A stretch of 26,936 nt of DNA, from positions 1 through 26,936 of the forward strand of contig JADRCO010000754.1 in NCBI GenBank assembly GCA_021464525.1. The letters are read 5' to 3'. Numbering within the stretch: position 1 is the stretch's first letter; each line of letters starts with the position of its first letter. The stretch comes from Rhizophagus sp. LPA8_4_AMF. Its lineage: Eukaryota > Glomeromycota > Glomeromycetes > Glomerales > Glomeraceae. Shown here one piece after another: positions 1 to 9,300 of the stretch. A program made the translations under genes and the position numbers. The notes beneath the pieces are model-generated. The model was not told the DNA's origin and did not search any database. It saw only the letters and a program-made list of their open reading frames with translations.

Positions 1-450
1 CAGGACCGGGAAATCCTATAATAAAGGTCACTGCAGCACCCGGCAACACTAGTAAAGTACATTAAATTTTCAATATAAGCAATTTTTAATGAAATCAGAA
101 TATGTGAACTATCTTTATAAGCTTAGTTTTAGGTCCAAATGTGTCTTTTTATATACATAATTTAGACTTTTATATATCCTGTGTAACACAAAAGGGTGGT
201 TCGCATTATTAATAAATTTTTTTAAAAGTGGTTCGCATTATTATAAATTTTTTTTCGGAAAATTTAATGATCTCAGTTAATATTGACTTTACAAGAATAA
301 TTTATGATTCATTTTATTCCTCAGACTTTTCTGTATAAGTTTTAAGGATTTCTTGATTAATTACTTAAGTAAATTTTTTATTAATTTAGGCAAAAACATC
401 AATTTACTATTGGGAAGTGACCTTTATTATAAGTTTTCCCGGTCCTGGGG
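1..450. mobile_element. MITE with 32-bp terminal inverted repeats, mariner-like, left edge cut by the window
   Basis: Bases 1-32 begin CAGGACCGGGAAA and recur as an imperfect inverted copy at 416-447, with the same order of blocks (CAGGACCGGGAAA, then TATAATAAAGGTCACT). On the right the repeat seems to extend through GGGG to 450 and is followed by TA. This suggests ends of the form CCCCAGGACC flanked by a TA target, as in Tc1/mariner elements. The left TA would lie outside the window. No transposase reading frame is present, so the element is non-autonomous. The superfamily is inferred. Confidence 0.6.
196..251 (+). repeat. Two tandem copies of a GTGGTTCGCATTATT unit
   Basis: GTGGTTCGCATTATT followed by an ATAAATTTTTTT tail occurs at 196 and again at 228, inside the left-edge MITE. 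The two copies differ by one A. It may be the remnant of a second element nested in the first. Confidence 0.5.
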
Positions 451-597
451 TAGCACAATTGCAAAAAAAGTAAAAGAAAAATATGCAAATAGGCCTATCA
501 ATAAATAAATATATATATATTAAACTCATCATCAGCATATCAAATTGTACTAGTGCTATGATTATTTTAAAATTATGGACAAGGGTATACGTCTCAC

Positions 598-820
598 TTA
601 AAAGAATTCCCATGACAATGCCAACAGTAGTTCTGATTATTATCGAACGGTCCGCGTTTTTTAATATCTTGAATGGTGCCTAAAACATCAAAATTAAGGT
701 AAAACTGTGTATAATTCTCAGGTATATTCAAATTGTAGCCTCTACGAGCAGATGAGATGCCATTTGCTCATCAATTATGTGGCCATTATCTTTTTGATCG
801 AGGGCAGTGATGAAAGTCAT
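598..820 (-). other. Unassigned coding-like segment, possibly exons of a decayed or split gene
   Basis: Reading the - strand from ATG at 820, a 30-codon frame contains ITALDQKDNGHIIDEQMASH. It ends at 728. A second open frame continues from there with VLGTIQDIKKRGPFDNNQNY and CWHCHGNSFK. It ends at a GTGAGA donor-like site (AA at 599-598, then GT). The base composition is clearly less AT-rich than the flanks. The two frames could be joined by a 41-nt GTAGAG...ACAG intron, which is very short, or they could reflect a frameshift in a pseudogene. The CxxC-like CWHC stretch might bind metal, but I recognise no family. The left-edge MITE lies just downstream and may have cut the gene. No conserved start context was found. 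Confidence 0.3.
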
Positions 821-1050
821 ATTATATTTTTACAGGTTTTACTTCAACATATCCGTCATACTTAATAGTTATTATTTTCAACAATTAGACGAATACATAT
901 TTCACAATTCACATTTATAAAAATGCAACACTTAAAATAAATACTCATATTAAGTTGTCTAAACTGCTATATTAAATCCGAATGATTAATGCAAACGTTA
1001 ATTCCACGCAGTATTTAGCAATAACTATTTTATGATAAAACATAGTTACA

Positions 1051-1185
1051 CTAATTCGGGCACACGACGTCTTTGAACCTTACATTCTCTTCCATCAGAT
1101 CTATTTTTTCAATACAAATTTTACTTCCTCTAAACTGCTTGTCACTTTTATAGAACCAAAATATTATCAATATACGAAAAATATA
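1051..1185 (-). other. Unassigned coding-like open segment
   Basis: A 44-codon open frame on the - strand includes FYKSDKQFRGSKICIEKIDL and MEENVRFKDVVCPN before TAG. It has a charged, non-AT-driven composition, unlike most chance frames here, but it has no good start codon. It has the same orientation as the segments at 598-820 and 1440-1661 and may belong to the same decayed gene. I do not recognise a family. A frame of this length can also arise by chance in a window this size. Confidence 0.2.
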
Positions 1186-1439
1186 TCAAACGACGGAAGC
1201 AATAGTCAAAGTAACTTATTTAACAATGATGTATAAATAGTCTCAAACAAAGTGGTGGTTCTTACCGAGTGTTTATTGGTTCAAATTATTTAAAATTAAT
1301 AAATCAATAATCATTTTAGAAAACTAACCTTCGTAATGAACGACAATATTTTATTTATCTATAACATGCAGTTAAATAGCACTTGGCAACAAATGACTAA
1401 CGGTGCTTCTTATCAGTACCGTGTCCAACGACACTTTAT

Positions 1440-1661
1440 TTAATAACTCTCATATACTTTCCGGTAGGTCATATGAATGTCATGATTATCTATACTAACA
1501 TCAGCATTCGGCAAAATTTGACGCCGATAACATTGGCGTTCATGTGAAACGTTTCTTCCGATGAATTCACGGAAAATTAAGTTTATATTCCCCCAGATGT
1601 TAATAACATGCAAAATGCAGAACACGCAACATGGGAATTTTCTAATTTTTTTGTGTTTCAT
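1440..1661 (-). other. Unassigned 73-codon open frame
   Basis: The frame starts with a plausible ATG at 1661 and ends with TAA at 1440. The middle, REFIGRNVSHERQCYRRQIL then PNADVSIDNHDIHMTYRKVY, looks more like real protein than AT-rich noise and contains many GC-containing codons. Immediately downstream, in another frame, ELLNKVSLDTVLIRSTVSHL is also open, which suggests a frameshifted relic rather than an intact gene. No domain is recognised. Its neighbours on the same strand (598-820, 1051-1185, 2003-2203) make a decayed multi-exon gene possible. Confidence 0.25.
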
Positions 1662-2002
1662 TTATTCTGGTACAACTCCTCCCAAACAAGAAATAAAAAT
1701 TAACTTTGTACAAATTTCAAACTAGAATTACAAATGCGTGTTCATTGAACAATCAGTATTGATGATTTGTTTGTTATTCAAACCTATTTAATAGGAAATT
1801 TCAGATGTGGTAGATCTTTTATGTACGATTTTGAACAATCAAAATTAAAACGTACCATTGTATTTCGACAATAACAAAATAAAAATCTTTGTAACACGAA
1901 TTACATATGCCAGTGTGATTTACTAATGAGTTTTGAAATGATAGAAAAAAAAACAGAATTTTTATAACCAGTTCGAATCTGATTAATTAGATAATTTTTT
2001 AT

Positions 2003-2203
2003 TTAAACGATTGGAACATGACTTCGACCCAAATATTTTTTGCAGATCATTTGCATTATTCTTTGCTTAAATTTACGCAAATTGGTGGCTGAAATTAATT
2101 TTGGCGGCATAGCTGTTTTTGGAAATTTTCTTTGTACATTTTTTTTGCGCCATAAATGTTTATCCTTTTGATAATCCTTAAATCGGGAAATTTTTTTTTT
2201 CAC
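2003..2203 (-). other. Unassigned Lys/Arg-rich coding-like segment
   Basis: The - strand carries a TTATTCTAAG acceptor-like site followed by a 66-codon open frame. It includes RFKDYQKDKHLWRKKNVQRK and TNLRKFKQRIMQMICKK and ends SHVPIV before TAA. There is no ATG before the internal AMPPK, so it could be an internal or terminal exon. The peptide is strongly basic. AT-rich DNA readily gives Lys-rich frames, so this is weak evidence. I recognise no family. Confidence 0.22.
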
Positions 2204-3013
2204 CTTAGAATAAAATATGTTAATGGTTAACAAGGGTAAATATAAAAAAATTTATACTTTTTTTTTTTATGATACAGCTTACGCAATTTTGAACGCCACA
2301 TGAGAAAAGAAAAATAAAAATTCTTTGTTTACGTTGCAACAGATATTATCACAATATGACCAAATAGGTCATTTTAACTTTTTTTTTTTAAAAAAAAACG
2401 ATCTAATTGGTGCTAACTTGTGCAAAATGTTAAGGAGCAAATACCTTCGATAAGTACAGTTTTATTATAATCTTCCTGAGAAGGGATTGATGCATAATGC
2501 AGAGCTAAAGCCAACAGTATACGCCGAAAAATCGATCATAATAAAAAAAAACCCTTCTCATTCGAATAATTAATGCATGATTCTAAACAATTGCCCATGT
2601 AATATATTATAACATTAAACTTTTTTTTCTTTTAATATGGATCTCGTCTCACGTCTTACGACATCAAATCCCCACAGAAATAAATCTCAAAGCAAGCAAT
2701 CATATAAGCATTTAAAATTGTTGCAACTATACACTATTCGGGGATTATTGAACATAAAAGATTTTTTGAAAAAAGGCCTAGTATGTAATTAAAAATATAT
2801 CAAAATAAATTAATTATTGGAGAACAAATTCCGAAGAGTATGACCTTCCTTTCATTAATATCTTGCCAAACATTTTAAAATTGGTAGACAATAAAACTTA
2901 TAAATCTAGGGATATTTTCTTTTCGAAAAAAAAAAAAAATATACTCTTATCATAAATAAGAATATTAAATACCATTCCGTAAAAAATTTTTCATTCCACC
3001 ATTTTTAATCAAA
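2204..3013. other. AT-rich intergenic stretch with one short coding-like segment
   Basis: The stretch holds T and A homopolymer tracts near 2250, 2380 and 2930. A 40-codon - strand open frame (2413-2535) contains LLALALHYASIPSQEDYNKT and VLIEGICSL but has no start codon or known relative. The last 50 bases are the presumed promoter and leader of F-box-like gene A. Nothing else is supported. Confidence 0.4.
2970..2981 (+). promoter_or_regulatory. TACCATTCCGTA motif shared by two paralog upstream regions
   Basis: TACCATTCCGTA lies 33 bases upstream of the ATG of gene A. The identical 12-mer occurs at 4593-4604 upstream of the decayed paralog. It could be a shared core-promoter or leader element, or simply ancestral sequence kept after duplication. 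It was not seen upstream of genes B or C. Confidence 0.35.
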
Positions 3014-4018
3014 ATGCAATACATTGGTGATGAAATTAAGATAAATATTTTCAAATATGTCAATCATCCTCTCAATTTATCATTAACTTGTCGTAATTGG
3101 TCAGTTTTTATCAAAAACCCATACGCTAAATCCGAATGGTTGATTGTAAATTACGGGAAAACACATGCATTATTTTATGCAATAAAATTAGGTCCCACTT
3201 TTATAGATATAGCTGTATGCCAAACTTTAATTGCAAGAGATATTATAGTATTTACAAGATATTTTACTCAAAGGTTAATTCAACTCAAAATAGAATATAA
3301 CGATAATATTAATCAAATTGGTGCTGACAGATCGTCATACGTGAGCAATTTACCAGCATCCGTATTCATCTATTTATTAAATGAAGGATGCAAACAATTA
3401 TCTAGCGAAAATTTAATATCTAAAGGCAATGATATTCACGCTATTCCTCAAAGTTCTCACGTAATAAAAAATTCCCTAGATAGAAACAGTCTAAAATATA
3501 TCGAAAATTTAATTTTAAGTAAACGATCCACCCTGTTTCCTCGTAGACCCAAAGTACCTCATCAAGATTTAAATAGTAATCCCCAACAACCCAAGGATGG
3601 TTATCTTTTGCGGCAAAGAAGTTTTTCAAGGTAATATAAAAGTTGCAACTTAAATATAATTAACATTCCCTCTTTATTTTCGATTTTCTTTGCCTTAAAA
3701 AACTTTTCTTTCCTAACAATAATATATTTATATAAAATAAAATAATATAGGCAATGTATTCAAACAAGACCTGTAACTGGTTTTACTCTTTCCACTAATA
3801 ATTTTGGGTCACTTATTGCACTACCTTCAAGAAGCATTAATCAAAGAAGGCATAATCAACTTAGAAGACGACGAATCATAAATAGTACCTACCAAAGATG
3901 TCGACGCAATGCATCAATAAATAACGAAGATACATTGAATCGAATTGCAAACCTTCCTCAACAAATTACAAATGATCTATTGATACAACAATTCTTCAAT
4001 GGTTCTTTGTTCATTTAA
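3014..4018 (+). CDS. F-box-like protein, tandem paralog A (two exons)
   Basis: This is a 294-residue protein encoded by exons 3014-3630 and 3751-4018, with a 120-nt intron. The intron has a GTAATA donor, CTAAC branch-like sequence at 3713-3717 and an ATAG acceptor. The junction is phase 2 (AG|G). An unspliced read would stop at the next codon. Residues 7-42 fit an F-box-like motif: EIKINIFKYV, HPLNL, then CRNWS and a Trp at 42. F-box proteins usually link a target to Skp1 in SCF ubiquitin ligases, so a substrate-receptor role is inferred only. No LRR, WD40 or Kelch repeats are visible. Exon 2 has an RRRR run (residues 244-247) and ends in FFNGSLFI. Compared with genes B and C, about 12 residues are missing after the FTQRLIQ segment. 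The start is the only ATG that aligns with the paralogs. Confidence 0.78.
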
Positions 4019-4592
4019 AAGAAACTTCTTGAGCAGACGAAATTTAATTTAGATAAAAATGAAAAAAAAATTTATATCTCGTAATTTATACGCAACAATT
4101 ATGTAATATCTGATATGCCCAATTTTTTAGTATAAAACTTTGATTTTAAACATTCTTATCCTAGTTTGATTTCAGTAACAATCTAAATTTTTTTTTTCTA
4201 AATAAGATTAATACTAATATTCCGAAAGCCAAGTATTCATTGACAATGAGTCATACATACGTGTTGATCATCACACAAAGTCCATTATCCGTAAGTCGAT
4301 GAGCATCATCATGTGAATATTCTATTGGTGACTATAATCGGAAATTCATCATTGTAATTGACCCGGAGAATATTGATAGGGTTCAATGTATCCTATTTGT
4401 ATAGAATGAAGAAATTTGAATGTTTATTTGCTTACAAATATTTTTATTTTCGTACATAATGTGTCTTTCAAATGTTTCTACAATTATTTAGTAAATCATT
4501 TATATGATAAATTACTATATAAGTAATTCACGTGATGACATTTTGATCAAAACTTCAATTTATTCTCCCTTATCGTTCAAAAAAAAAGTTTT
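4019..4592. other. AT-rich spacer between paralog A and its decayed neighbour
   Basis: Mostly featureless. At 4246-4400 a + strand frame interrupted by one TGA includes YSIGDYNRKFIIVIDPENID and may be a coding remnant. At 4528-4557 TCACGTGATGACATTTTG resembles the core of the MITE at 21958-22107 (TCACGTGACACCATTTTG). Confidence 0.35.
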
Positions 4593-4604
4593 TACCATTC
4601 CGTA
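4593..4604 (+). promoter_or_regulatory. Second copy of the TACCATTCCGTA motif
   Basis: This is an exact match to the 12-mer upstream of gene A. It precedes the decayed paralog at 4677-4946, which suggests that the duplication included upstream DNA. Confidence 0.35.
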
Positions 4605-4676
4605 TTATATTACTCATCTTTCGTTATTCAGACAGTAACTTTATTTTCTATAAACTATTTAAATCATAAAAAAATA

Positions 4677-4946
4677 GTGAATATTATTAAAGCTTTTATG
4701 TATTGCGAATATCCTCTGAAGTTTCGAAACTGGTCGGTTATTGCCAACGATTCATATGAATTGTTCATAATAAATCATGAGGAGGTTCATCGATTAGGCC
4801 TCGTTCAACCATATGTTAAGTCCGGATGGTGCTCCACTTTGATTTACGAAAAATCATATGCTTTCGATAAATTTGGATGGTTAATTGTAAAATTGGAAAG
4901 CATTGTTAAGTCATCACATGATTTCTCAGAATACAATGTCGATTAA
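4677..4946 (+). pseudogene. Decayed F-box-like paralog (exon-1 relic)
   Basis: The reading frame keeps the family signature EYPLKFRNWSVIANDSY, matching DYPLNL....CRNWSVIAKDSY in gene B. Four residues including the conserved Cys are deleted. Upstream, NIIKAFMY corresponds to the IF.Y part of the F-box helix, but the ancestral ATG is gone: the frame opens at GTG, and the first ATG falls inside the motif. Further on, SGWCSTL and FGWLIVKLE may be diverged copies of the AK.EWLI segment. The frame stops after about 90 codons, with no exon 2 or donor found. Because of the deletion and the lost start I call it a pseudogene. A shortened expressed protein starting at 4698 cannot be excluded. Confidence 0.6.
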
Positions 4947-5052
4947 ATCATTGTTCTTTCGGCAAACAATGTGCCTATATTCGCATAAGAATGTTGGTTA
5001 ATCATTTTGTTCTCAAAGGAAATGATGGAATCATTTTATTTTCTCTCTTCTG
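4947..5052. other. Short spacer after the decayed paralog
   Basis: No gene, repeat or signal was recognised. Confidence 0.3.
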
Positions 5053-5160
5053 CCCTATAGAAAATTTTATCCGTTATTTCTATAAAAACTCCGTAAAAAT
5101 GAGCCTTCCACGGATCCATTCACGGAAAATGTAAAATATTCGATAAGTTCCGTGGTATAA
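5053..5160. mobile_element. Degraded copy of the CCCTRTAAAAAATTT MITE family
   Basis: It begins CCCTATAGAAAATTTTATCC, then repeats CTCCGTAAAAATGA and CATTCACGGAAAATG blocks like those in the copies at 7727-7909 and 9667-9854. The right inverted end is not recognisable, so this is a truncated or heavily mutated copy. Confidence 0.45.
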
Positions 5161-5314
5161 GATGAAAAACCAACAACTTTGATTTAAACGTTAGCTTCAC
5201 CCAAACTAACAATATATAGAATTATCACGAGTTTTTTTCGATTGATTTCCAAAACTAACCTATAAAAATACTAAAAATACATTATTTTTTCAATCCAATA
5301 AAAATTAATGGAAC

Positions 5315-5392
5315 GTATCCGTCGATCTCCAGAATGCATGTGATAATTTTGGCGGTTTTTATATATAATATGCATTCTGCAGATCGGCGTAC
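5315..5392. repeat. Inverted repeat able to form a long hairpin
   Basis: The left arm (5315-5339) ends CGATCTCCAGAATGCAT. The right arm (5370-5392) begins ATGCATTCTGCAGATCG. They pair over about 21 bases around a loop of about 30 bases with few mismatches. This could be a very small MITE or the terminal part of one. No flanking target duplication was identified. Confidence 0.5.
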
Positions 5393-6001
5393 AATAGTAT
5401 TAACAAGCTAAGGTTTTTTGAACGGTCTACCTTATAGATAGAACGAATCAAAGAATTTTGATTTATTAAAATAATTGAATCCTTTAATTTTCTCTCTATG
5501 CAAACTTGTTAAATTTTTTTTTTAAAAACGAGTATTTATTTCTTTTTTATTTCAACTTTGCCTTTTTTTAAAATAAAAATTTGTATGGTTTTTTGAAAGA
5601 AATTATCTTTCTCTCTCTCTTTTTTTATTTTATCGATTTTTTTTTTCTTCGTTTATATTATTTATAAATTCATTTTTTTTTCTTTTCAATTTTTTAATTT
5701 TACAATTATTTTATTTTATAATATAAAGTTTTTACAATTTATGAGTCTAAGGATTTTATTATTCATTTAATTGTTTTATTTATTTCATATGTTAAATAAA
5801 TTTTAAATAATTTTTTAAATAAGGAACTCTATGTCTCTAAGTATACCCGTATCTAATAATATTAATGTATAAATATGTATAATACATTCGTTTTTTAATT
5901 TATTCGTTTGGTCCAATATATTCGTTTAGTCCTACGTATAAAATAGTAAATGTCAGATCAAAACTCGCTAAGAAATCAATTCTAATGGAGGATCATACTT
6001 A
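5393..6001. other. T-rich low-complexity stretch
   Basis: Long pyrimidine tracts run through 5500-5720, including a short CT run at 5609-5622. No reading frame, RNA or recognisable repeat family was seen. Confidence 0.5.
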
Positions 6002-6241
6002 TCATAACTTATCCGTTATGTAACAGAAAGAACTTCCATAAAATAGTTGGTACGCAAAAGGATCATTCGTATCTTGTAAAGGCAATTGTTTAATGCGATT
6101 TATCGTGTCTGTGTTATTCTTGATGTTATTTGCGTTATTGTTATGGACATTCTCACGTGTGTAATTTCGTTGTAGTAGCCATTTTCTTCTTTCGTAATTA
6201 TCTGTTCGACGACTACTATTTGAAATTTTATTCTTTACCAT
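6002..6241 (-). pseudogene. F-box-like family exon-2 copy without exon 1
   Basis: The 79-codon - strand frame ends TDTINRIKQLPLQDTNDPFA then YQLFYGSSF. This matches the family C-terminus (EDTLNTIANLP...NPLIHEFFNGTTF in gene B). The first half, NSSRRTDNYERRKWLLQRN, fits the basic exon-2 segment. The invariant FFNG has become LFYG, and the Arg run is lost. No clear splice acceptor precedes it, and no F-box exon was found upstream on the - strand. It is therefore either an orphan exon left by inversion or partial duplication, or a short protein starting at its own ATG. I favour a relic. Confidence 0.55.
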
Positions 6242-7239
6242 TTTTTGTAAAAGTAAGAAGTTAGTTTGAAAAAAGGTAAAAGTTCAATAATAGGAACATC
6301 TTATTTGTATTTATAATTTAGAGTACGGTTTATACATTCAAAATGGGACCGCATATAATGATGTAACACATGTTGATCTGGCAAAAAAAACATTCTTAAT
6401 ACACAATGTAAATTTGATAAATAAGGATATAAGAAAAAGTAAATCATTATTATTGATGAAATAGAATATTTCTCATTATCCGTTAAATAATGAATTTTGT
6501 TTTTTTATTAATTTTATTAAATACTTTTTATCCTAATTATATTACTGATTATAAATAAACTGCTGCGACAGTTACACAAGACTTTCATCAGTTTGTTAAT
6601 AAAGACGTCATTATACAATACTTCATAAGATTTTCAACAATTAATATACGATTATTTCTTTCACGAAAGTTCTTTTGTGTACTCATTTTCTTTGTTTTGC
6701 TTATCAGTTATCTCGGACTTTCAATGATATTATTAGCACTTCTTTCGAAAGTTATATAATAAAAATTTGATTACTTTCAGTTGTAGCCATATTTGTCTAG
6801 ATCAAAGATCTTGCCGGCTTTAAAAAATTGCATATGAATATTTCTCGAGTATTTCACTATTATAAATTCTTATCAAAATTAAATGATCTAAATAGATTTT
6901 TAAGTTTGGTTGATTTTGCGATAATTATTGACAATAGGATCTGGTCGGATCTAGTATATTTTCATTAACTGTTAAATGAAGAGAATATGTGGATGAAAGA
7001 ATAAAATGAAAAAAAAAAAATGCGGGCGCTAATTTGGTGGTACATTATATCAAATAATTGAATGAACAATCTTCATGCGAATATTGCGTATTCTATCAAC
7101 AATCTAAATCTTTTCATAATACAGTAAATAAATGTTTTATTGCCTGGATCGATTAACATAAAATATTTATTGTAGTTATCCTGTGACCGTTATCTGCTCT
7201 TTCACTATTACCTTTACTCTATAACTAGTGCTAGGTGTT
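6242..7239. other. AT-rich intergenic stretch
   Basis: No gene or repeat is supported. At 7010-7030 an A run precedes TGCGGGCGC, loosely like GGGCGC beside a T run near 19290. The similarity is too short to call an element. Confidence 0.4.
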
Positions 7240-7453
7240 GGCACTGACGATCTGATGATATTTATTATCTGCGGCCATCTGCTAGTGCTTTTAGTCTTTT
7301 TCCATTATCTTCTCCACTATTTTTAAGCTCTCCATTACCATTATTATTTTTAGATCACTGATTCATCAGAAAAATTTGAAAATTTTAAAAATAGGAAAGA
7401 AAAGGCGTTCCATCAGCACCATCATCCACAGATCCTCCATTATTACGTTCATT
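7240..7453 (-). other. Asn/Gly/Asp-rich coding remnant
   Basis: Two short - strand frames look like low-complexity coding remnants. One follows a T-rich TTTTTTGTAG acceptor-like site and reads NERNNGGSVDDGADGTPFL (7453-7385). The other, about 100 bases on, reads GELKNSGEDNGKRLKALADG. They are in different frames and broken by stops, so this is probably a fragment of a decayed gene. I do not recognise it. Confidence 0.22.
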
Positions 7454-7726
7454 CTACAAAAAAAAAATCATTTATATATTATAATATTGAATTTTATAAA
7501 ATAATAATAAATATCAAGATTCTGAATCAGCAATTTATTTATCTTCTTGATTCTAAAAACGATCAATAGTAAGACTTCAGTTACATAATCTGCTTCAAAA
7601 TTTTGCTTATACGTGGTATAAACAAGCATGGGGAATTGTAAAAGATGATTTGTAAAATAAATCTTCATAATTAAAATTTAGTTAATAATCAAAATAAACA
7701 ATTCAAGCATATAATATTCGGGACGA

Positions 7727-7909
7727 CCCTATAAAAAATTTTTGTCCGAATATTTATTTCTCCGTGTCTTCCGTAAAAATTCCGTGAAAATGATACATTC
7801 ACGTTAGCGAAATGAAAATTTCCATGATTTAAGGCTATAAATTCCATGAAAATGATACATTCCCGGAAAAACATGGAAAGATAAAACACGGATCAAATTT
7901 TTTACAGGG
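7727..7909. mobile_element. Complete copy of the CCCTRTAAAAAATTT MITE family (183 bp)
   Basis: The ends are CCCTATAAAAAATTTTTG on the left and the inverse of CCCTGTAAAAAATTTGATCC on the right. Inside is a direct repeat, TTCCGTGAAAATGATACATT and TTCCATGAAAATGATACATT. CGA flanks the element on both sides, a possible 3-bp target duplication. An open frame on the - strand here is just the element read through and is not a gene. Confidence 0.6.
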
Positions 7910-8469
7910 CGATAATCAAAACAAGCAAGCTCCAGTGCTTATTTACAGCAGGTGTTGAACAATAATAATATTATTATTTCATGTATATTTGAATATCAAA
8001 AATCCAAGCAAAAATGAGCAAGAAAATTAATAAATTTATCATTTGGTATCAACGCTACATAATGATGGACGTCTAAAACGTACGTGAGATTTATAAGCAA
8101 TAGATATGTATATACAGCACACTATATATATATTACTCTCGGTACACCACTATGACTAAGCGAAATAAGAAGAAACAATTATTTCTTGATTGGATATGTG
8201 AATAATAATTGAAATTTTATTAGGATTGATTTGTATGTTCGTATATTATTTAATAACGTAAAATACCAAACTTATTCTGAATAGTGCAAAATACAATTGA
8301 TGCAATTATGAGTACGAAATGAATAATGTCTGTACATTTCGTCAAATTAAAATGCTCATTTTACCAAATAATATACGTTCAATAGATAAACATACAGTAT
8401 ATCTGACAAGATTTATCCATTACTATGGTCCTCCACCGTTACCGTGCGTCTGTGGCCCTCCATCTGGGC
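7910..8469. other. AT-rich intergenic stretch downstream of the secreted-protein gene
   Basis: No gene is supported. The 3' flank of the 8470-8793 gene has no obvious polyadenylation signal that I can single out among many AATAAA-like strings. Confidence 0.35.
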
Positions 8470-8793
8470 TCATGGGCCGCCTGGACCTCCTGGACCTCCT
8501 GGACCGTCGTCTTGGGAATCGTCTTGGTCTTGGGGACCGTCTTGGGAATCGTCTGTGGATCCGTCATCTGTATCAGTGCCTGTGGATGTAGTGTCTGTAG
8601 GCGTAGTAGAATCCGTGGGCGTGGCAGCCGTGGTGGCGGTGGTAGTAGTATTGACAGTGGGAGTTTGTCTTTTTTGGAGACCAGTATCAATTCGTCTCGT
8701 TAGTGGTGATGCGAAATTAACGGCAATAAGTAGTGCAGCAAGTACTACAATAAGTACAAGTGCGTGTTTGTGTTTAAATCCATTATAAAGCAT
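8470..8793 (-). CDS. Small secreted Thr/Ser/Asp-rich protein with Kex2-type site and Gly-Gly-Pro tail
   Basis: This is a 107-residue single-exon frame. Residues 1-29 form a signal peptide: a basic start (FKHKH), then the hydrophobic ALVLIVVLAALLIAV and a NFAS end. Dibasic RR (33-34) and KR (41-42, LQKR|QTP) fit Kex2-type processing in the Golgi. Residues 43-81 are mostly Thr, Ser, Ala, Pro and Asp, typical of O-mannosylated fungal surface or secreted proteins. Residues 82-95 are Asp/Gln-rich. The end, GPGGPGGPGGP, resembles a collagen-like repeat. The DNA is far more GC-rich than its surroundings. The short repeats keep several frames open on both strands, but only this frame has a start, a leader and a processing site. 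A cell-wall or effector-like role is inferred. A 3' intron extending the protein is possible. Confidence 0.68.
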   Translation of the reverse strand: MLYNGFKHKHALVLIVVLAALLIAVNFASPLTRRIDTGLQKRQTPTVNTTTTATTAATPTDSTTPTDTTSTGTDTDDGSTDDSQDGPQDQDDSQDDGPGGPGGPGGP

Positions 8794-8907
8794 GTCGAAT
8801 ATTGTGTATTAATTTTAATCTTAAAATCTTTTAGATACTGATTCCATAAAAAATACGGGTGTATTTATCCATTTTTTCTTTCAGCAAGGTTGATAAATAA
8901 TTGTTAG

Positions 8908-8960
8908 TTGTAAATTTAAACATGAGGCAATGAAGATAAGCCTCATTACTAAATTTACAA
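8908..8960. repeat. Hairpin 1: near-perfect inverted repeat
   Basis: TTGTAAATTTAAACATGAGGC pairs with GCCTCATTACTAAATTTACAA around an 11-base loop, AATGAAGATAA. The GC-rich GAGGC/GCCTC core is closed by a long AT stem. Confidence 0.6.
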
Positions 8961-9140
8961 AGAAACTAAACAATTTCATAACATTTATAGCAATTTTGCA
9001 TATAATAATAAGAAATTTCAATGACAAAAAGGCTTTGATTAACCGGATACAAGAAGAAAATGCCGTTCTTTATAAATAAAAATGTACTAGACCATCAAAA
9101 TGTTTTTTCAAAAAAATTATTAAAATTGGTCGATCAATTG

Positions 9141-9203
9141 CAAATTTAAAAACGAGGCGATGCAATTTTATAAGCCTCGATCGTTATTAAATTTAAATAA
9201 CGT
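9141..9203. repeat. Hairpin 2: diverged paralog of hairpin 1
   Basis: CAAATTTAAAAACGAGGC faces GCCTCGATCGTTATTAAATT around a loop of about 15 bases. The GAGGC/GCCTC core is kept while the arms have changed. C-to-G changes next to the core (CGAGGC / GCCTCG) preserve pairing. Confidence 0.5.
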
Positions 9204-9300
9204 CATTATAAAAAGATAATCTTTTCCATTAAAAGAAATTCCAAATAAAAATAAGGGCTGGATATTATTAGAAAAAGAAAAATGTCATCATTTATATGCA

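Larger units (their letters stand above)
8885..9300. repeat. Ancient tandem duplication of a hairpin-containing unit of about 200 bp
   Basis: Two units, about 8885-9085 and 9121-9300, align through CAAATTTAAA, GAGGC, ATAAGCCTC, AAGAAATT and AGAAAAATG blocks in the same order. They lie 100-500 bases upstream of the secreted-protein start on the - strand. This could be a duplicated promoter module or a mobile hairpin element. Confidence 0.45.

Noticed and set aside
483..683. 66-codon + strand frame
   Set aside because: It overlaps the more protein-like - strand segment at 598-820, and its own composition follows AT-rich noise.
1965..1985. AGTTCGAATCT resembling a tRNA B box
   Set aside because: No A box or cloverleaf upstream at a suitable distance.
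3441..3629. 62-codon - strand frame inside gene A
   Set aside because: It is the complement of exon 1 of a gene supported by paralogs and splice sites.
7689..7889. 66-codon - strand frame
   Set aside because: It is translation through the 7727-7909 MITE.
8439..8690. Alternative - strand frame rich in Pro, Lys and Thr
   Set aside because: It overlaps the 8470-8793 gene in another frame and has no leader. A 3' exon in this frame cannot be fully excluded.
8319..8788. Several + strand frames over the GC peak, one with many Gly-Pro-Pro repeats
   Set aside because: They are other-frame readings of the short repeats in the secreted-protein gene. Only the - strand frame has a start with signal peptide and KR site.
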